64,000 bases of DNA from Lyophyllum atratum. Its lineage: Eukaryota; Basidiomycota; Agaricomycetes; Agaricales; Lyophyllaceae. Both the position numbers and the translations under genes were made by a program. The notes beneath the pieces are model-generated. The model was not told where the DNA came from. It saw only the letters and a program-made list of their open reading frames with translations, and did no database searches. The stretch spans positions 1,364,001 to 1,428,000 of the forward strand of contig JACGCN010000002.1 in assembly GCA_014905825.1 (NCBI GenBank). Direction: 5' to 3'. Shown one piece after another: positions 10,832 to 23,022 of the stretch. Position 1 is the first letter of the stretch; each line of letters opens with the position of its first letter.

Positions 10832-12716
10832 CTAATCCTGCAATTCCAACTCCCTCCGGATAATCTCCCTAACCTCTCTAAGGCCGCCGGCTTCCCGTTT
10901 AACCCTCCTGGGGCTCCGTGTAACGAGTTCTTCGGCGCTTTCGTGTTTTCCCCTGATTGCACCAGGACTAGGGGGGGCCTTGAGCTGCTGCTTGCGGGGA
11001 CTGCCTTCCGCGTTGGCTGCAGTCATGGCAGCATTGGAAGCAGGCATTTCGAGCCACTCCTCTCCAGCGATGTTAAGCTCTTTGACAAAGAAAGGACAGA
11101 GATTGGACAGCATCGAGAGTGATTCGTTCGCTTCCGCGGCTGATATGGGTACAGGCGAGGATTTGATGACTGCCGTAACTACTTCGGGCGTCGGTAATGC
11201 TCGACGTTTCCGTGCAGTGGGCGTTGTAGAGGACCCTGTGACAGGGGTAGAAAAGAGCCTGTCGAAGGTTGAACACACTTTCGACAATGTAGATGGATAA
11301 AAACTTACATCCAGACACTCTCCGCCACTCCACCGAGGCGGCCCAGTAGGCAACGTCGTCTCATTTCCTCCTGTCCCATCCTCATTATCTGGTCCCGGGT
11401 AAGCTTACCACCTTTTACCTCACTACTAGGAGCTTTGGTGGGAGATGCAGTCAAGGATCGTTGACGAATACGCTCATAGAGAGCCTGGCGGCGAGAGCTT
11501 GTTGGTGTTTGCGGAACAGTAGCGGCGTTGTCGCCTTTCTGATGAACAGGGGTAGAAGGGTCAAAAGCAGATTCGGACGTCAGAGATGTACTAGGTGTAC
11601 GGGGAGAGAATAGATCGGTGACTTTGTCACGGCGAGATGGAGTTTGGGGGAATAAAATAGAACTCTTGGTGGGTGATTTTGAAGCAGATGTAACAGGGAA
11701 GGGAACAGCAAATTCCCGAAGAGCACGTTTGATGGGAGACTTGGTGGGCGATCTGGATGGGGAGGATGGAGGTCCAGGCAAAGAAAAAGATGCAATCGCG
11801 CCTTTTGGAGAGGCAGAGGCCAGGGTGCGAGTGAGGGAGGAGATCTTGACCGGCATAGCCAGCTCAGGCAGGCTTGCGAGGGGGATTTGAGGAACGATAG
11901 ACGCGTCAGAATGAAGCTGGGGCGAAACGACGCGTCAACCGGGAAGACTATGGCTTGGAATGGAAGAAAACGCGTACCTCCGCCCACCGCTTCAACTTGT
12001 CGTGGAATTCTGAACGGCGAGTTTCCGAAGCGGCGGTCCAGCGCGCAACAGCTGCCATACCACCTCCCATATCCTTGTCAATGTCCATCTCGACTTCAAT
12101 CCCAATCCCATAAGCGAGCACGCGTTTTCTGTCGCGTTTTGAATGATGGGTTGTCGGGCTGATAACAAGTCCCATGCCCCCGCGAGACCATTCCCCCGAC
12201 GCGGTTGCGCCTGGGGAGGGTGGACTAATTAGGAAGGGATTCTCCTCGTCATCGATAGCAGAAGCCACTTGTTTTTTATCTGTGGGGAGCGATTTGGCAT
12301 CCCATTCCCATATCCAGCAAAGCCTGCTGAGGTCGTCGGTGTCGAATTGAGACGTCAGGCCAGTATAAGTCGTTAGCGACAGGTGATTAAGCACATTGCG
12401 GACTATGCCTGTATCTGATGTGGGCGATACGGCGCACGTTGCCAGTGCGTGTGACAGAGCGTGCTGAAGGGCGGTTTGAATACGGTAAAGGCGGGCAAGG
12501 TGGTCTGGAATTTCAGCCTTTCCTTTGGCGCGGCGTGAAGAAGTCGGAGGTGGGGTAGGTGGCCTTAGGAGGTCCTGGTGAGAAAGTAGAATACAGATGT
12601 GCAAATCAAACATACGCAAAACGGAGCTTCTTGGGAGTGAAAGTTGTGTCATCGTCAACTGGAGGACCGCGTTTCTTCCGGGGAGAAAGCTCCAGAGATC
12701 CATAGATGTCCGACAT
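10832..12716 (-). CDS. CDT1: DNA replication licensing factor Cdt1
   Basis: Loads MCM2-7 at origins together with ORC and Cdc6. Four exons (12616-12716, 11978-12563, 11309-11916, 10832-11258) give 573 residues. The middle winged-helix domain is recognised by [19 protein letters not shown] and [14 protein letters not shown], then [16 protein letters not shown] long Ser/Thr-Pro-rich linker (many SPTK and TPS sites) looks like a CDK or degron region. The C-terminal MCM-binding winged helix is [14 protein letters not shown]...[21 protein letters not shown]. The N-terminus [15 protein letters not shown] is basic and short. The gene shares a 224-base promoter with a divergent oxidoreductase gene. 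Confidence 0.85.
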
Positions 12717-12940
12717 TATATTCAGGCCCGCTGTGAGATGGAGGAGGAGAAGGAGAAGAAATAAAAAGCAAGGTGTCGCGGGTGAAGAGCAAGAGTGAGT
12801 TTAGAGTTGGACGGCGGCGCGAACAATACAGGCGCGACAACGTGACCACCGTGTGGCTCGACGGGCCGGGGCAGGCCGGGGTCATATCTCTCCGCTTCCG
12901 CCATCCTCATCTCCAAGCCAAATTTTCATTCTCTTGCACA

Positions 12941-14294
12941 ATGTCAAAACCTATTAATACGTGCGTCCTGGGCGTTGGCCTCGCAGGACTGACATTCCAC
13001 GTCCCTTTCATCCTCGCGCTTCCCCATGTCTTCTCCTTGCATTCTGTCCTCGAGCGGAATCCCCAATCGACTGGCGGAAAAGTGCACGATCGCTTCGGTG
13101 TCGCAGTGAAAATCCACCGAACACTGGCGGGGGTTCTTAATGACCCAGAGGTTGAGCTTGTCATTGTCGGCACGCCCAATGAGACCCACTATTCCTTTGC
13201 CAAAGCAGCTTTGGAGGCAGGAAAGCATGGTGGGTAACGCAAGATTATTTATTCCGAGCTACTCTTTCTCAAGCTGCGTAGTACTGGTTGATAAACCCAT
13301 CACTGCCACTGTCGGACAAGCCAAGGAGCTGGGAGATCTTGCTCGTTCAAGGGGCTTGGTTCTGTACGCCTTCCAGAACCGCCGATGGGATTCTGATTTT
13401 CTCGCACTTAAACGCCTCCTTGCCTTGCCTGAATCATCACCACAGTCTCTAGGCACCCTCCTGGAGTTTGAATCGCAGTGAGAAATCACTACTCCAACGA
13501 TTTAGCTATCGGTGCCTGATAAAATTCCAGTTTCGACCGTTACCGCAAGGGTTTGAAGGGGACATGGAAGGATGAGCCGCGGCAGGCGGCAGGTCAAACT
13601 TACGACCTGGGTGCCCATCTCATCGACCAAGCATTGACGCTCTTCGGGAGGCCGGAGAGACTAACAGCGTTTATCCAGAACACTAGGGGAGTGGGCAGCC
13701 CTGAAGTCGATGATACTGTAAGCTTCCACCCTCTGTGTAGTCTATTGACTGTCCACCGACCTTGCCGCTTGTTGATCAGTTCACTATTCACTTCCACTAC
13801 CCCGCGAGTCCGGCCCGTCCTTACCCGTTCACCGCTATATTGAGAGCCCATATCCTCTCTGTCCGCTCGCCACAGCTTCGTTATATCGTCCGCGGCATTC
13901 AGGGAACCTACACGAAGTATGGCCTAGATATTCAAGAAGACCAGCTCAAAGTGATCCCCACGCCGCAAGCCATTCTGGAGGAAACCTATGGCAAAGAGCC
14001 CGAGTCCATCTGGGGAACAGTGGAGAATATCGAAGCCGATAATGTCACCGTCAGAAAGTCCACGTATGTCGCGTTCATTCCTTAAACGTAGCTCAAATTC
14101 ACCGAGAATCTTCCAGTTGGCCGTCAACGGAACGAGGTCAGTACATCGAGCTGTTCAAGAACCTGGGGGCCACAATTCGAAAGGAGGCGGAACAAGCGGT
14201 GAAATGGGAGGAGGCAACTGCTGTTATTGAGATGATTGAGCTCGCCCACAAGAGCTCAAGGGAAGGGGTAACTGTTAGTGTACCCAAGTTGTAA
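12941..14294 (+). CDS. Gfo/Idh/MocA family oxidoreductase (second copy, different subfamily)
   Basis: Five exons (12941-13229, 13282-13477, 13531-13717, 13780-14063, 14117-14294) give 377 residues. The Rossmann part is CVLGVGLAGLTFHVPFI; NETHYSFAKAALEAGKHVLV leads into the catalytic-lysine motif DKPITA. The substrate-domain markers are QNRRWDSDFLAL, AGQTYDLGAHLIDQAL and RPYPFTAILRAH, all typical of the YdgJ/GRX-like group. It is only distantly related to the oxidoreductase at 6.4-8.0 kb and is not a tandem duplicate. All introns are 50-65 bases and GT-AG. Confidence 0.87.
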
Positions 14295-14361
14295 TGCGTA
14301 ATGTCACATGACCACTCTGGAATACCCAGCGCAACGTGGAAGCATTCCATGCACAACCTCC

Positions 14362-16069
14362 ATGTCGCTCGTTGAACTCCGTGTCGAGCTTCCAGCCTAC
14401 GCACATTCATTTCTAGTCAAGGTTCCCTCGACGTCCACAATCAGCGATGTCAAGCAGGAGATCTTCAATTCATGCATAGGAAGCCCGCGGGTCGATGGCC
14501 AGAGAATCATCTGGCGAGGCCGTTATCTCGTCGACCACGAGAAAGTCGATGAGCTCTGGAAGGTCCGTTGCCTTACATGCTGCTTACCTTCATCACAGTT
14601 TGGCTTACCTGCTTCATAGTCTCCTGATGAGCCACGAATCGTTCATCTCGCCGTCCATCCTTCCGCTTGGTCATCATCTCCACCGGAGATCCCGCCACCC
14701 GCACGAGCACCCACCCCCCCTCCCAGCATGCCCCTCCTGGCTCCCCAGAATTTGGCTCCGCCCCGACCGCGAATGCATCCTACGCCAACTGTCGCTGCCG
14801 CTGCGGCGAACACGCCACACCCTCTTGCATATGTCTTATTCAAACACCAGGCTGCTTTGGCTGCCCTCTCGAGCGATACACCAGTGCAGACAAGCAATGG
14901 TGACCAAACTGCATTGCGAACCTTGTCAGTCCAGGCAGTCGAAAGGCACGGTTGGATGTGGCCAGCTATCCTAGATGCAGAGTTTCCACCCTCCTCCGAG
15001 GGAGGACTGAAATACGAACGTGTCTCCATCGAGTCAGTACTACTAGTCTCTGTAAGGATTGTTTCATGCTAATTCTACCCCCTACAGAGGCCAAAACTTT
15101 CTATCACTCACTACTCCCTCGGAATCACCAACACTATTGCAGCTTCACGCCCTGGAAGTCCTCTCATACACATTCTCTTTACTTGCGATACCAATTTCCA
15201 ATACAATCAACCCCCGCACTGTCCCGTCCCAAACCGTACCTATACCGCCTAATGTCAACATGCTGCTCCAGCAGCTCGGCTTGCCCCAGATGCGCGTGGC
15301 ACAGAATCAGAACCAAAACCCTAATCCAAACCAGATCATACCCGCACTTCGCGAGATGCCCCTGCGACCACTCTTAGCGCCCCTTGTGATGCTCGCCTTT
15401 CGGACCCTGCTCTTGCTCTACTTTGTTGCGCCAGCACGGAAGCCAATATTCGGTGTTCTCATCCTCGCTTGGATGCTATACGAGATATGGCGGCCTATCC
15501 GGAACGGTCTTATCCGTGGCTTGCGTGCTGCCGCTGCTGAGAACCAACAGAATCGGCCGCATCCTCAGGCGGCTGCCCAGCAACCTCCTCAGAATGCCCA
15601 GCACGCCCAAAACCCACCAGTCGAAGTAGCAAGGCCTCAGCAAAACGCACCTGGGGGAGGTGCGGCGGCTCAAATTGATCTGCAGGCCGGAGCTGTTCTA
15701 GATGCCCTCGCCAATGTAAATATCGCGGCAGAAGATCGTATTCTCGACGAAACTCGCGGAACCAGCACAGCAGAGCCCACTTTCTCGCACAAACTCGGGA
15801 CCTTACTCAATTTGCTCGTGACTACTATTCACCCGGCGGTTTGGAACAGACGGAGGGTGGCTCTTAGACGGAGGGAGGGCAGAATTAGGACGGAAGCAAA
15901 TGTTCGCGACGCCGACCCTCCAGCTGAAACGGATGGCGAGAATATCGCCAATGACGCCAGAGCACGGCTTCGCAACCAGCTACTCGAACAGTACAATCGG
16001 CGCCCCCGATGGATCCGCGAATACATGGAGCGCGTAGTCGCTGCTGAATGGGTGGACGATTCTGATTAG
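14362..16069 (+). CDS. HERP/Usa1-like ubiquitin-domain ER membrane protein
   Basis: Three exons (14362-14562, 14620-15032, 15088-16069) give 531 residues from the Met of MSLVELRVELPAYAHSF. Residues 1-70 form a ubiquitin-like fold ending DGQRIIWRGRYLVDHEKVDE. A Pro-rich linker follows, then two hydrophobic segments around residues 296-340 (PLVMLAFRTLLLLYFV and FGVLILAWMLYEIW). Next come an Ala/Gln-rich linker and a basic/acidic tail. This order matches HERP and Usa1, scaffolds of ER-associated degradation; that assignment is inference from architecture. Nothing in the sequence shows a catalytic site. Confidence 0.6.
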
Positions 16070-16351
16070 ATATGTATTGGTTGGTAGGTAATGATGTACT
16101 ACAAGTTACGGTTGGAACGAGTGTATGATGTTGGATTGAATGACACGTTGTTTGACATGGAGGCACTGCGCAGGCGCCATTGATGCTTTGTTGAAGATGA
16201 AACGGCCTTTGAGTCTGAGCTCGAGGGCCCAGGGGAAAGTACAATGGGCGGGAGCACGTGGGATATTGATTGTACTTACGCTTTCCTGTAAATAGTTCCG
16301 TTGACAGTCAATTTCAACTTCCTACCCCACCCACGATCGTCTACGCCGGCC

Positions 16352-17875
16352 ATGTCGACCTTTGACAGCCTCGTCAAGGACCTCACTCGCGATGTCCATC
16401 GCGTCCAGCCCAAGGATGCTCTTCAGTTCTGCGCGAGTTGGTTCCAGTCTCGTCTGGAGGAGCAGCGAGCGCGTACGCGTGATGTTCTCGCGAACGCTAA
16501 CCAGCGCCGCTCGTTCGCCGTCGATCTCCCCAGCCATATATACACTGATTCACCACTAAATTTGACGGAATCCTCATCCTCATCCCATCTCTTTCCCAAT
16601 CACAGCCAGCGTTCATCTCTGCGCCAGAGCATCGCAGAGAGTCCATTCGGCATGCTGAACGTCCCGGGGAACGCGCTGCTTTCCGACGACGAGGTCTCCC
16701 CATCATACAACTACGATCGCCACGAGCTTCCTCCCACTTCTCCCCTAACCACGGCAAATCCGTTCGCCAATTTCGATCCTGCGACGCCCACGTCCCATAA
16801 CCCTGGGGATTACCTCCATCCCCCAACTTCCGCGATATTTGCACGCCGCACGTCCGTTTCTGCGGAATCTATTGCCGTAGACAGCAGCACCGATGAACCT
16901 CTACCCGTCTATCCAAAGACGTCTGACCAGATCCGCCGCATTAAGGCATCCATCGCAAACAACTTCATATTCCGCGATCTCGACGAAGAGCAGGAGACAG
17001 GCGTCCTAAATGCCATGAGGGAACTCAATGTCGAAAGGAATGAGGTCGTCATTCGACAGGGGGACGTCGGCGAGTACTTTTATGTTGTGGAGTCTGGCCT
17101 CCTTCACTGCTATATCCGTCCCGACCCACTCCCCCCTACATGGCTTACCGATAGCCAGTCGTCGACTGCTTTGAACCCGGAACACATGTTTATTCAGCCT
17201 GGATATCACCCCGAGTTTGGCAAGCAGGTCGCAGAGTGCAAGCCGGGAAGATCGTTCGGTGAACTCGCTTTGATGTACGGTCACCCACGCGCCGCGACGG
17301 TATTATCCATCGAACCGTCGACGCTCTGGTCGTTGGACCGGATAACGTTCCGTACCATCATCCTCAAGGCAGCTCATCGGCGAAGGACTATGTATGAACA
17401 GTTCTTGTCTACAGTGACGCTGCTCTCCTCCCTCGACGCTCCTGAGAGGAGTAAAATTGCGGATGCTCTGGTTAGCAAAGTATACCATGATGGTGAGGCT
17501 GTTGTGCGGCAGGGAGAGATGGGTGACACGTTCTTCTTCGTCGAGGAGGGTGAAGCAGTGGTGACGAAGTTGCAGCAAAGCGAGGAGGGGCATGTTCAGG
17601 AAATTACTGTCGGTCATCTTGTAAAAGGGGACTACTTTGGCGGTGAGTTATTGCATCCTTTTATCGGCGTCGAGCACGCTTACTTATGACTATGTCATAC
17701 AGAACTCTCCCTGTTACGCCGCGCCCCGCGCGCCGCCACCGTCAGCGCGGTGCAACGAGAAAGACCCGTTGCGCAACCTCGATTGAAGGTCGCAGCTCTA
17801 GATGCGCCTGCGTTCACTCGGCTCCTCGGACCGCTCCGCGAAATCATGGAGCGCAAGGCTGGGGAGACTTATTGA
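16352..17875 (+). CDS. BCY1: cAMP-dependent protein kinase regulatory subunit
   Basis: Binds and inhibits the PKA catalytic subunit until cAMP is bound. Two exons (16352-17642 and 17703-17875) give 487 residues. Residues 1-45 hold the RIIa dimerisation/docking helices (DALQFCASWFQSRLEEQ). A low-complexity Ser/Pro region follows. The inhibitor site RRTSV lies at 165-169 and has a phosphorylatable Ser, as in type II subunits. Two cyclic-nucleotide-binding domains follow, with phosphate-binding cassettes FGELALMYGHPRAATV and FGELSLLRRAPRAATV. The only intron falls inside the second cassette. Fungal subunits usually have one regulatory gene with this layout. Confidence 0.95.
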
Positions 17876-18824
17876 GTTTATCTTTTGATGCTGGCTATGT
17901 AGTCTGTACTGTTCCTAATGGGATTTTCTAGCGGGATGCCTAACTGTCTGTATTGATGTTCTATATCTGTATTCTTGGTGTTTTTTGTCATGGAACTTTT
18001 GACCGAATACCGTTCCAACTTAGTTCCAACTATGTCTGTCTTGAGCGCTGCGTTCACCATCTTCACTTGATCTTTGCAATTACTGGTCTGTACCGCTCTA
18101 CGGTTAATGGGAAGCTTCATATAACACAGATAATCGCAAGTCCTTTCATGCTGCAGATGTCACCAAGAATGCCCTTTGTGCCGCTGGCTGGGGTTGACCT
18201 CCTGATGTTCAGCACAGCCTGCACTCTCGCATCATGACCTATCATGACCTCTGGAGTCTGCTGTTATTATTTATAGCTTCCGAAGGTTAACCGTTAAATG
18301 TTAGACTCCATATCGCGATGCCAACGAGAGGATCACGCGTTCGGTATATTGATGCGCTCCACACGCCCCACCATTCACGTTGTTCGCGTGGAGTGAGAAC
18401 AATGCGAAACAGCGACCATGCCACACATCTTGCCTTTTGAGTTTTCCCTTTCATCCCCGCCTCTTCCCCGATACCCATATCTATCTCATTGTTGTTTGAC
18501 GGGCAGATACTGTCCCTCAGGCTCCTGTAAACTTGAGCTACATATAGCACGCCACGCTCCTTTAACACCTTACCCCCTGTATACGCTATGCACCGGATCC
18601 GATCTGTCCGGGCTCACGCTGAGAGGCGAGCTCTCTTGCCCAATGGTGAGTCTTTCGACATTATATACAAACGCCTCCCTCACCTCCCGGGCGATAGTCT
18701 TGACGGATGTCCTGTAAGCAGATCTCTCTCTCAAAATCGACGCGTTATTGAACCTTTCGTGATGCAGTGGCAGCGATCTTCCAACGCCCACTCCCCTTAG
18801 CCTAGGTCTGCCTGATTTAACAAG
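17876..18824. other. Intergenic region plus unresolved 5' exons of the next gene
   Basis: The first part holds the PKA-R 3' region and no supported gene. From about 18418 there are good splice signals (for example a donor after 18648 and an acceptor before 18769), but I could not join them to the following membrane-protein exons in one frame. Confidence 0.4.
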
Positions 18825-19801
18825 TTTGATCCCACTGCACCCACTGTAAGTTGTTCCTTCTCACCCAAGGGTGAAGGCGTTGCTAATCCATAGGTCCCTA
18901 TCCAGTACCACTTCTGCTTCAGGATCGTTGAGCGAGTACGTGATCTTTCCCTTGACACTCTCCCCGTTTTCACGAAGGTTTACCAGTTCTTCTTCCTCTT
19001 CTGTTGCTACTAGCACGTCTTCGTCCTCGTCTTCCTCGTCCTCGGTCCAGAGCAGCTCCAGCATCCCGACTTCCACCCAGTCTCCCACTCCCACGCCTGC
19101 GCCGTCGGTTTTTGAAACCACTTCCGGTGGCAAGGTGCACACGATTACAACATTCACGGATGCGGCCCCTTCCAGTACTCAGAGTGCTGTCCCACCCCCC
19201 AAGGGCTTCCTTCAGAACAAAGTTCTCTCCGGAGTGGTATTTTCCCTCGTCGGTCTCATTGGCCTCGTCATCATCCTCGCCATCGCTACATTCGCTCTCA
19301 GGCGCAAGCGAAACAACAAACTCCAGAACGAGGCGCTCTCCTTTGATCCATCGTCAACTATGGACTCCACTCACCACTATGGTTCGGAGAAAGGCCGCTT
19401 CTCCATGGGCTTCGGCAGCCCTAGGACTAGCGATGATCACAATAATCATGGAGCAACTGGCTATGGCAATACCTTCGGGGCCAACCACACACAAGGCCGT
19501 CGTCCGGAGCAGGACATAAGCTTCCCACAGCCACCTGCGCGAGTCCTCAGTCCCCAGGGCTATGCTCGTGGTGGATCTGGGGAGAACCTGCCTCCTCCCG
19601 GTGTCCCAGAAGGCATCAACTGGGGCCCCACCCTCACGCCCTTCACTGCTCCCCTTCCCCCCGCTTTCGGGGCCTCTAACCAGACCGAGAGCACTGTCGA
19701 CGAGCGCACTCAGTCACAGAACAGGATTCTGAAGGTCCGTCATCGGTCCCATCCATGTTGCTCGATTATTCATCCGTGTACTATAGATTGCCAACAAGTA
19801 A
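18825..19801 (+). CDS. Ser/Thr-rich single-pass membrane protein, 5' end unresolved
   Basis: Exons 18825-18845, 18894-18935, 18978-19734 and 19787-19801 read in one frame. A Ser/Thr-rich stretch of roughly 50-60 residues, likely O-glycosylated, is followed by one membrane span (SGVVFSLVGLIGLVIILAIA) with a basic stop-transfer (LRRKRNN). A cytosolic tail rich in Gly, Ser and Pro ends ILKIANK. The layout resembles Mid2/Wsc-type surface proteins of fungi, but no family domain is visible. The first three exons are very short and upstream exons carrying a signal peptide are expected; I could not place them. Confidence 0.55.
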
Positions 19802-20094
19802 TCTGACTGATTCCTTCAACTCTTGCTCTGCGAGCTTATCCTCAGTAGTATAATTTAAGTATACCCTTTCACACCTTGGCGTGCTTTCGTCTGCAGAGCA
19901 GTTCTTTCTCCCAGATCTGACACGCCGACTACTTGGCGGTCTTACTTACAGTTTGAAGTTCCATTTAACTGTAGGTATTGACCAAATGCTACACACATAT
20001 ATACCTGTCTTGAGGCTGGAAAGAAAGCTAGTCCTCCGCTGCAGTGTGAGTGAGTTCTCACTGTAGTCAGATCAATCATTCCTCGGAGTCCTTG

Positions 20095-22410
20095 CTAATC
20101 CTCGGAGTCCACTTTCCCCTTATCCTCGATGTATTCCCGAGGTTTGGATTTCCACTCCCGCCGTTCCAGATACCACACTAGCCATGTTACTCCCAGAGTA
20201 GCGACACTCACACATATCATGGTGATCATTCCCTTGTGGAACCGCGGCGCATCGGTGGCACGGTAAAAGAGCAGCGGCCACCACGCGTTTACGACATTAT
20301 TCCACATACTAGAAACCAAACGATGAGCCAGGTCGAAGGGAATGACCACTGAAGATGCGCACTTCATCGAAGCCAAGACAATCCCACGTTCTTGATTATC
20401 ATCTGCGCAGATTTGGTTTGCCCACCTTGTTTGATCGTTATTTCAAGGTTGAAATCGCATCAATCAAACATTGACATACGCGAACGTCGTAGCCTGGCCT
20501 GCGAACGAAGCCCCTGCGATATCTATATACTCCCGGAATCAGAAAGTGGAAATCAGAAAGAACTTGAAATGTCGAAGGACTGACAGTATGCGAAGAACTT
20601 CAGACCCGTCGGACTACTCCAGACGAGGATACAGATAGACGCCGTGATAGTTGCTACACACATGTAGACAAGAACGGGCCATCGTTTAGTGGTGTGGTCA
20701 GTCCAGGTAGCACATATGAGCGTGGAAGCGATCGCAACGGCAGTGGCGCCAGATGGGTAAAAGTCTATATTCAGAAAATGTTGGCTGCAGGATTACAATG
20801 AACATGTCGGAACGAACCAATCTGTTCAACGGTGTAACCGCCTATGGCTTTTAACCATTGACCCATCAGATTATTAGAACCAAAGCTCTCGGTTTCGCCA
20901 GAGATAGCAAACTAGTCAGTGGGACATTCATCAGAAAAACAGGCGCAAGGGGAAACTCCGAGGAAACGAACAAGAAGGCTGCATCCGTACCATCTCCAAC
21001 GCGTGAGAACACGTCGAGCAAGGTCCCAAGATAGCGGCTTACGAGCCACTTGAAGGTCGTTCTCGACCCGACTATAGGCCAAGCTACGCTCCTAGAAAGT
21101 GGAGAGGATCAGACAGGTCAAGGGAAGGCCGTAGGTATGTCCGCTTGTCGCATAAGGCTGGGTGACAACACACCTCAGGCGTGAGGTAGTAGGCCTTTGT
21201 CGTCGCGGGCAAGTCCGGGAACACGAGGAACCCATAGAGAGCAATTGGCACGGTGATGACACCGTCAATGATGAATCTAGGGGCCCGCAACACGGGGTAA
21301 GCTGGACCTCGGAAGTCAGGGTTTGACAGTTAACTTACAACCATCGCCAGCCGCTCCGTCCCGCATGTCCGTTTAGATGTCTGTAAACTGTGAGGATGAC
21401 ATCGCATAAAGAGGTGTGCCTACATACTTGTATACCGCAGCTTGCAGAATACCGGAGAACCTGCCAGCAGTTCAGATAGGACACAATCAGGTAATCGTGG
21501 CAAGGAATGGATACAATGTTCCTATCAGCCCAGAACTTGTAAATATCCCAGAGCGCTTTCCGAGCTCCTCTGGCTTATACCACCTTGAGATGTAATGAGG
21601 ACAGAATTTGAATGAGAAGGTAAAAAATCTTACGACCCAAGAATATAGTGAGCGCCAACGAAAGTGGACGATTCCGCCACTCCTTGGAAAAAACGGATGA
21701 CATAGATCTTGGTGCACAAGTTCGGTCATGTTCTGGGAATTTTACGACCGCGCTCGTCTGCTTACCTGCTCTACGGAGTGGACAGCAGACGTGCTATAGA
21801 TAGAAATAGGTCATTGATGAAAGAGAAATGTGTCGAGGAGATGTGATCTACCCAAAAGTCAGCACTCCCCACACAATTTGCATACTTGGGAACCATATTC
21901 GTGGGGATACGACTTGCAGCATAAGGTTATCTGAATAGTGCCTGTCAGACGATGATGTGGGAAGGAGTGTAACCCGTCGCACTGGGTATCATTCCGACGA
22001 TGTAACCACAGGTAAAGATCGTGTTGATTTTCTGCGAGAGCATCTCAATTGAAGTTCACAACTGGTGGTCTGAATTGGTGCTGACGTTGAACTCGGTTCC
22101 TACCATGTTCAGCTCTTCCTTCATCCCAGAGACATAGGCGTTGGAGATGTTCGAACGGTCTAGATCTGTCCATGGTCATGCATTCATGAGGCGTGCGGTT
22201 GATGATATAGGTGTCTTCGGGCTTACAATTCGTGAAATACTTTTTCACGGCACAGATCAATCGCATCTTGATCTCAGATAATGAGGGACATACCATAAGA
22301 CAACAGTAGGAAAGGATAAACCAATCTATCTTGAGTAACAACCTTCTCTCCGCCTGCGTAGGAGGCCTTGCGCCCCACACGAAGTGTCGAGCCTTTTCCC
22401 AAACGTCCAT
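20095..22410 (-). CDS. MFS transporter, Dal5-like anion:cation symporter family
   Basis: Plasma-membrane carrier of the allantoate/pantothenate/nicotinate permease group; the substrate is not readable. About fourteen small exons join in one frame from the Met of [13 protein letters not shown] to VDSED. Family text includes [20 protein letters not shown] (helix 1-2 signature), [55 protein letters not shown] and [20 protein letters not shown], then the second six-helix half with [16 protein letters not shown]. No frame break is seen. The gene is divergent from the Ytp1-like gene. Confidence 0.85.
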
Positions 22411-23022
22411 GGCGCCTGCCTCGTAAACGTGAAGGCTGCGTGTGCACCCGAATGAGGCAGAATGAGTCACTCGTAATTCCAGGTGCAGGTCAGGATGCAA
22501 GACACGAGGTACAGAACTATCGTGTCTTCTTTCACGGTTCTGCCGGATCCGAGGACCGACGGAGTGTTACGAACGATGGTGTACGTAATGATTACGTGGA
22601 AGCCGTGGGTCATGGCCAATGGTGATCTATTGAGTGAAAACATAAGCTCTCGAGGCGCCAGATACCGCGCAGCGGTCGTCGAGGATGGCGGCGGATCGAC
22701 CTTGGCCATGAGCGGATCGAGTCCTGAAATATGGGATCGGGGTCGTATTATTTACGGAAGTTATAACCAAATATGGAACAACCTAGAATGTCACTTCTAG
22801 ATCGGAGATGTACCGATTACCATGAATTCATTGCGAGACTTCCTCTTGAAACAAGATGACCCTCGGCATTGATTTGAGAGATATGGCGCTCGGCGAAGCG
22901 GCAGTCTGCTTACTGTTGGCCCAAGTAATCATCACAAATCATCCAGTCCCCATCAGTCTTCAACAAACGCCCGTATAAAATCGAGACGCAGAAGTCGAAC
23001 CGCGTTTCCCAGTCTTGTCGAC
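22411..23022. promoter_or_regulatory. Divergent promoter region of the MFS and Ytp1-like genes
   Basis: No supported gene. A TATAAAA box at 22974-22980 sits about 43 bases before the Ytp1-like start codon. A 105-codon open frame at 22483-22800 has no recognisable content. Confidence 0.45.

Noticed and set aside
6365..14294. The two Gfo/Idh/MocA genes as a tandem duplication
   Set aside because: They share only the fold-level motifs; intron positions, length and C-terminal domains differ, so they belong to different subfamilies.
22483..22800. 105-codon open frame between the MFS and Ytp1-like genes
   Set aside because: No recognisable domain and no splice partner; most likely non-coding promoter DNA.
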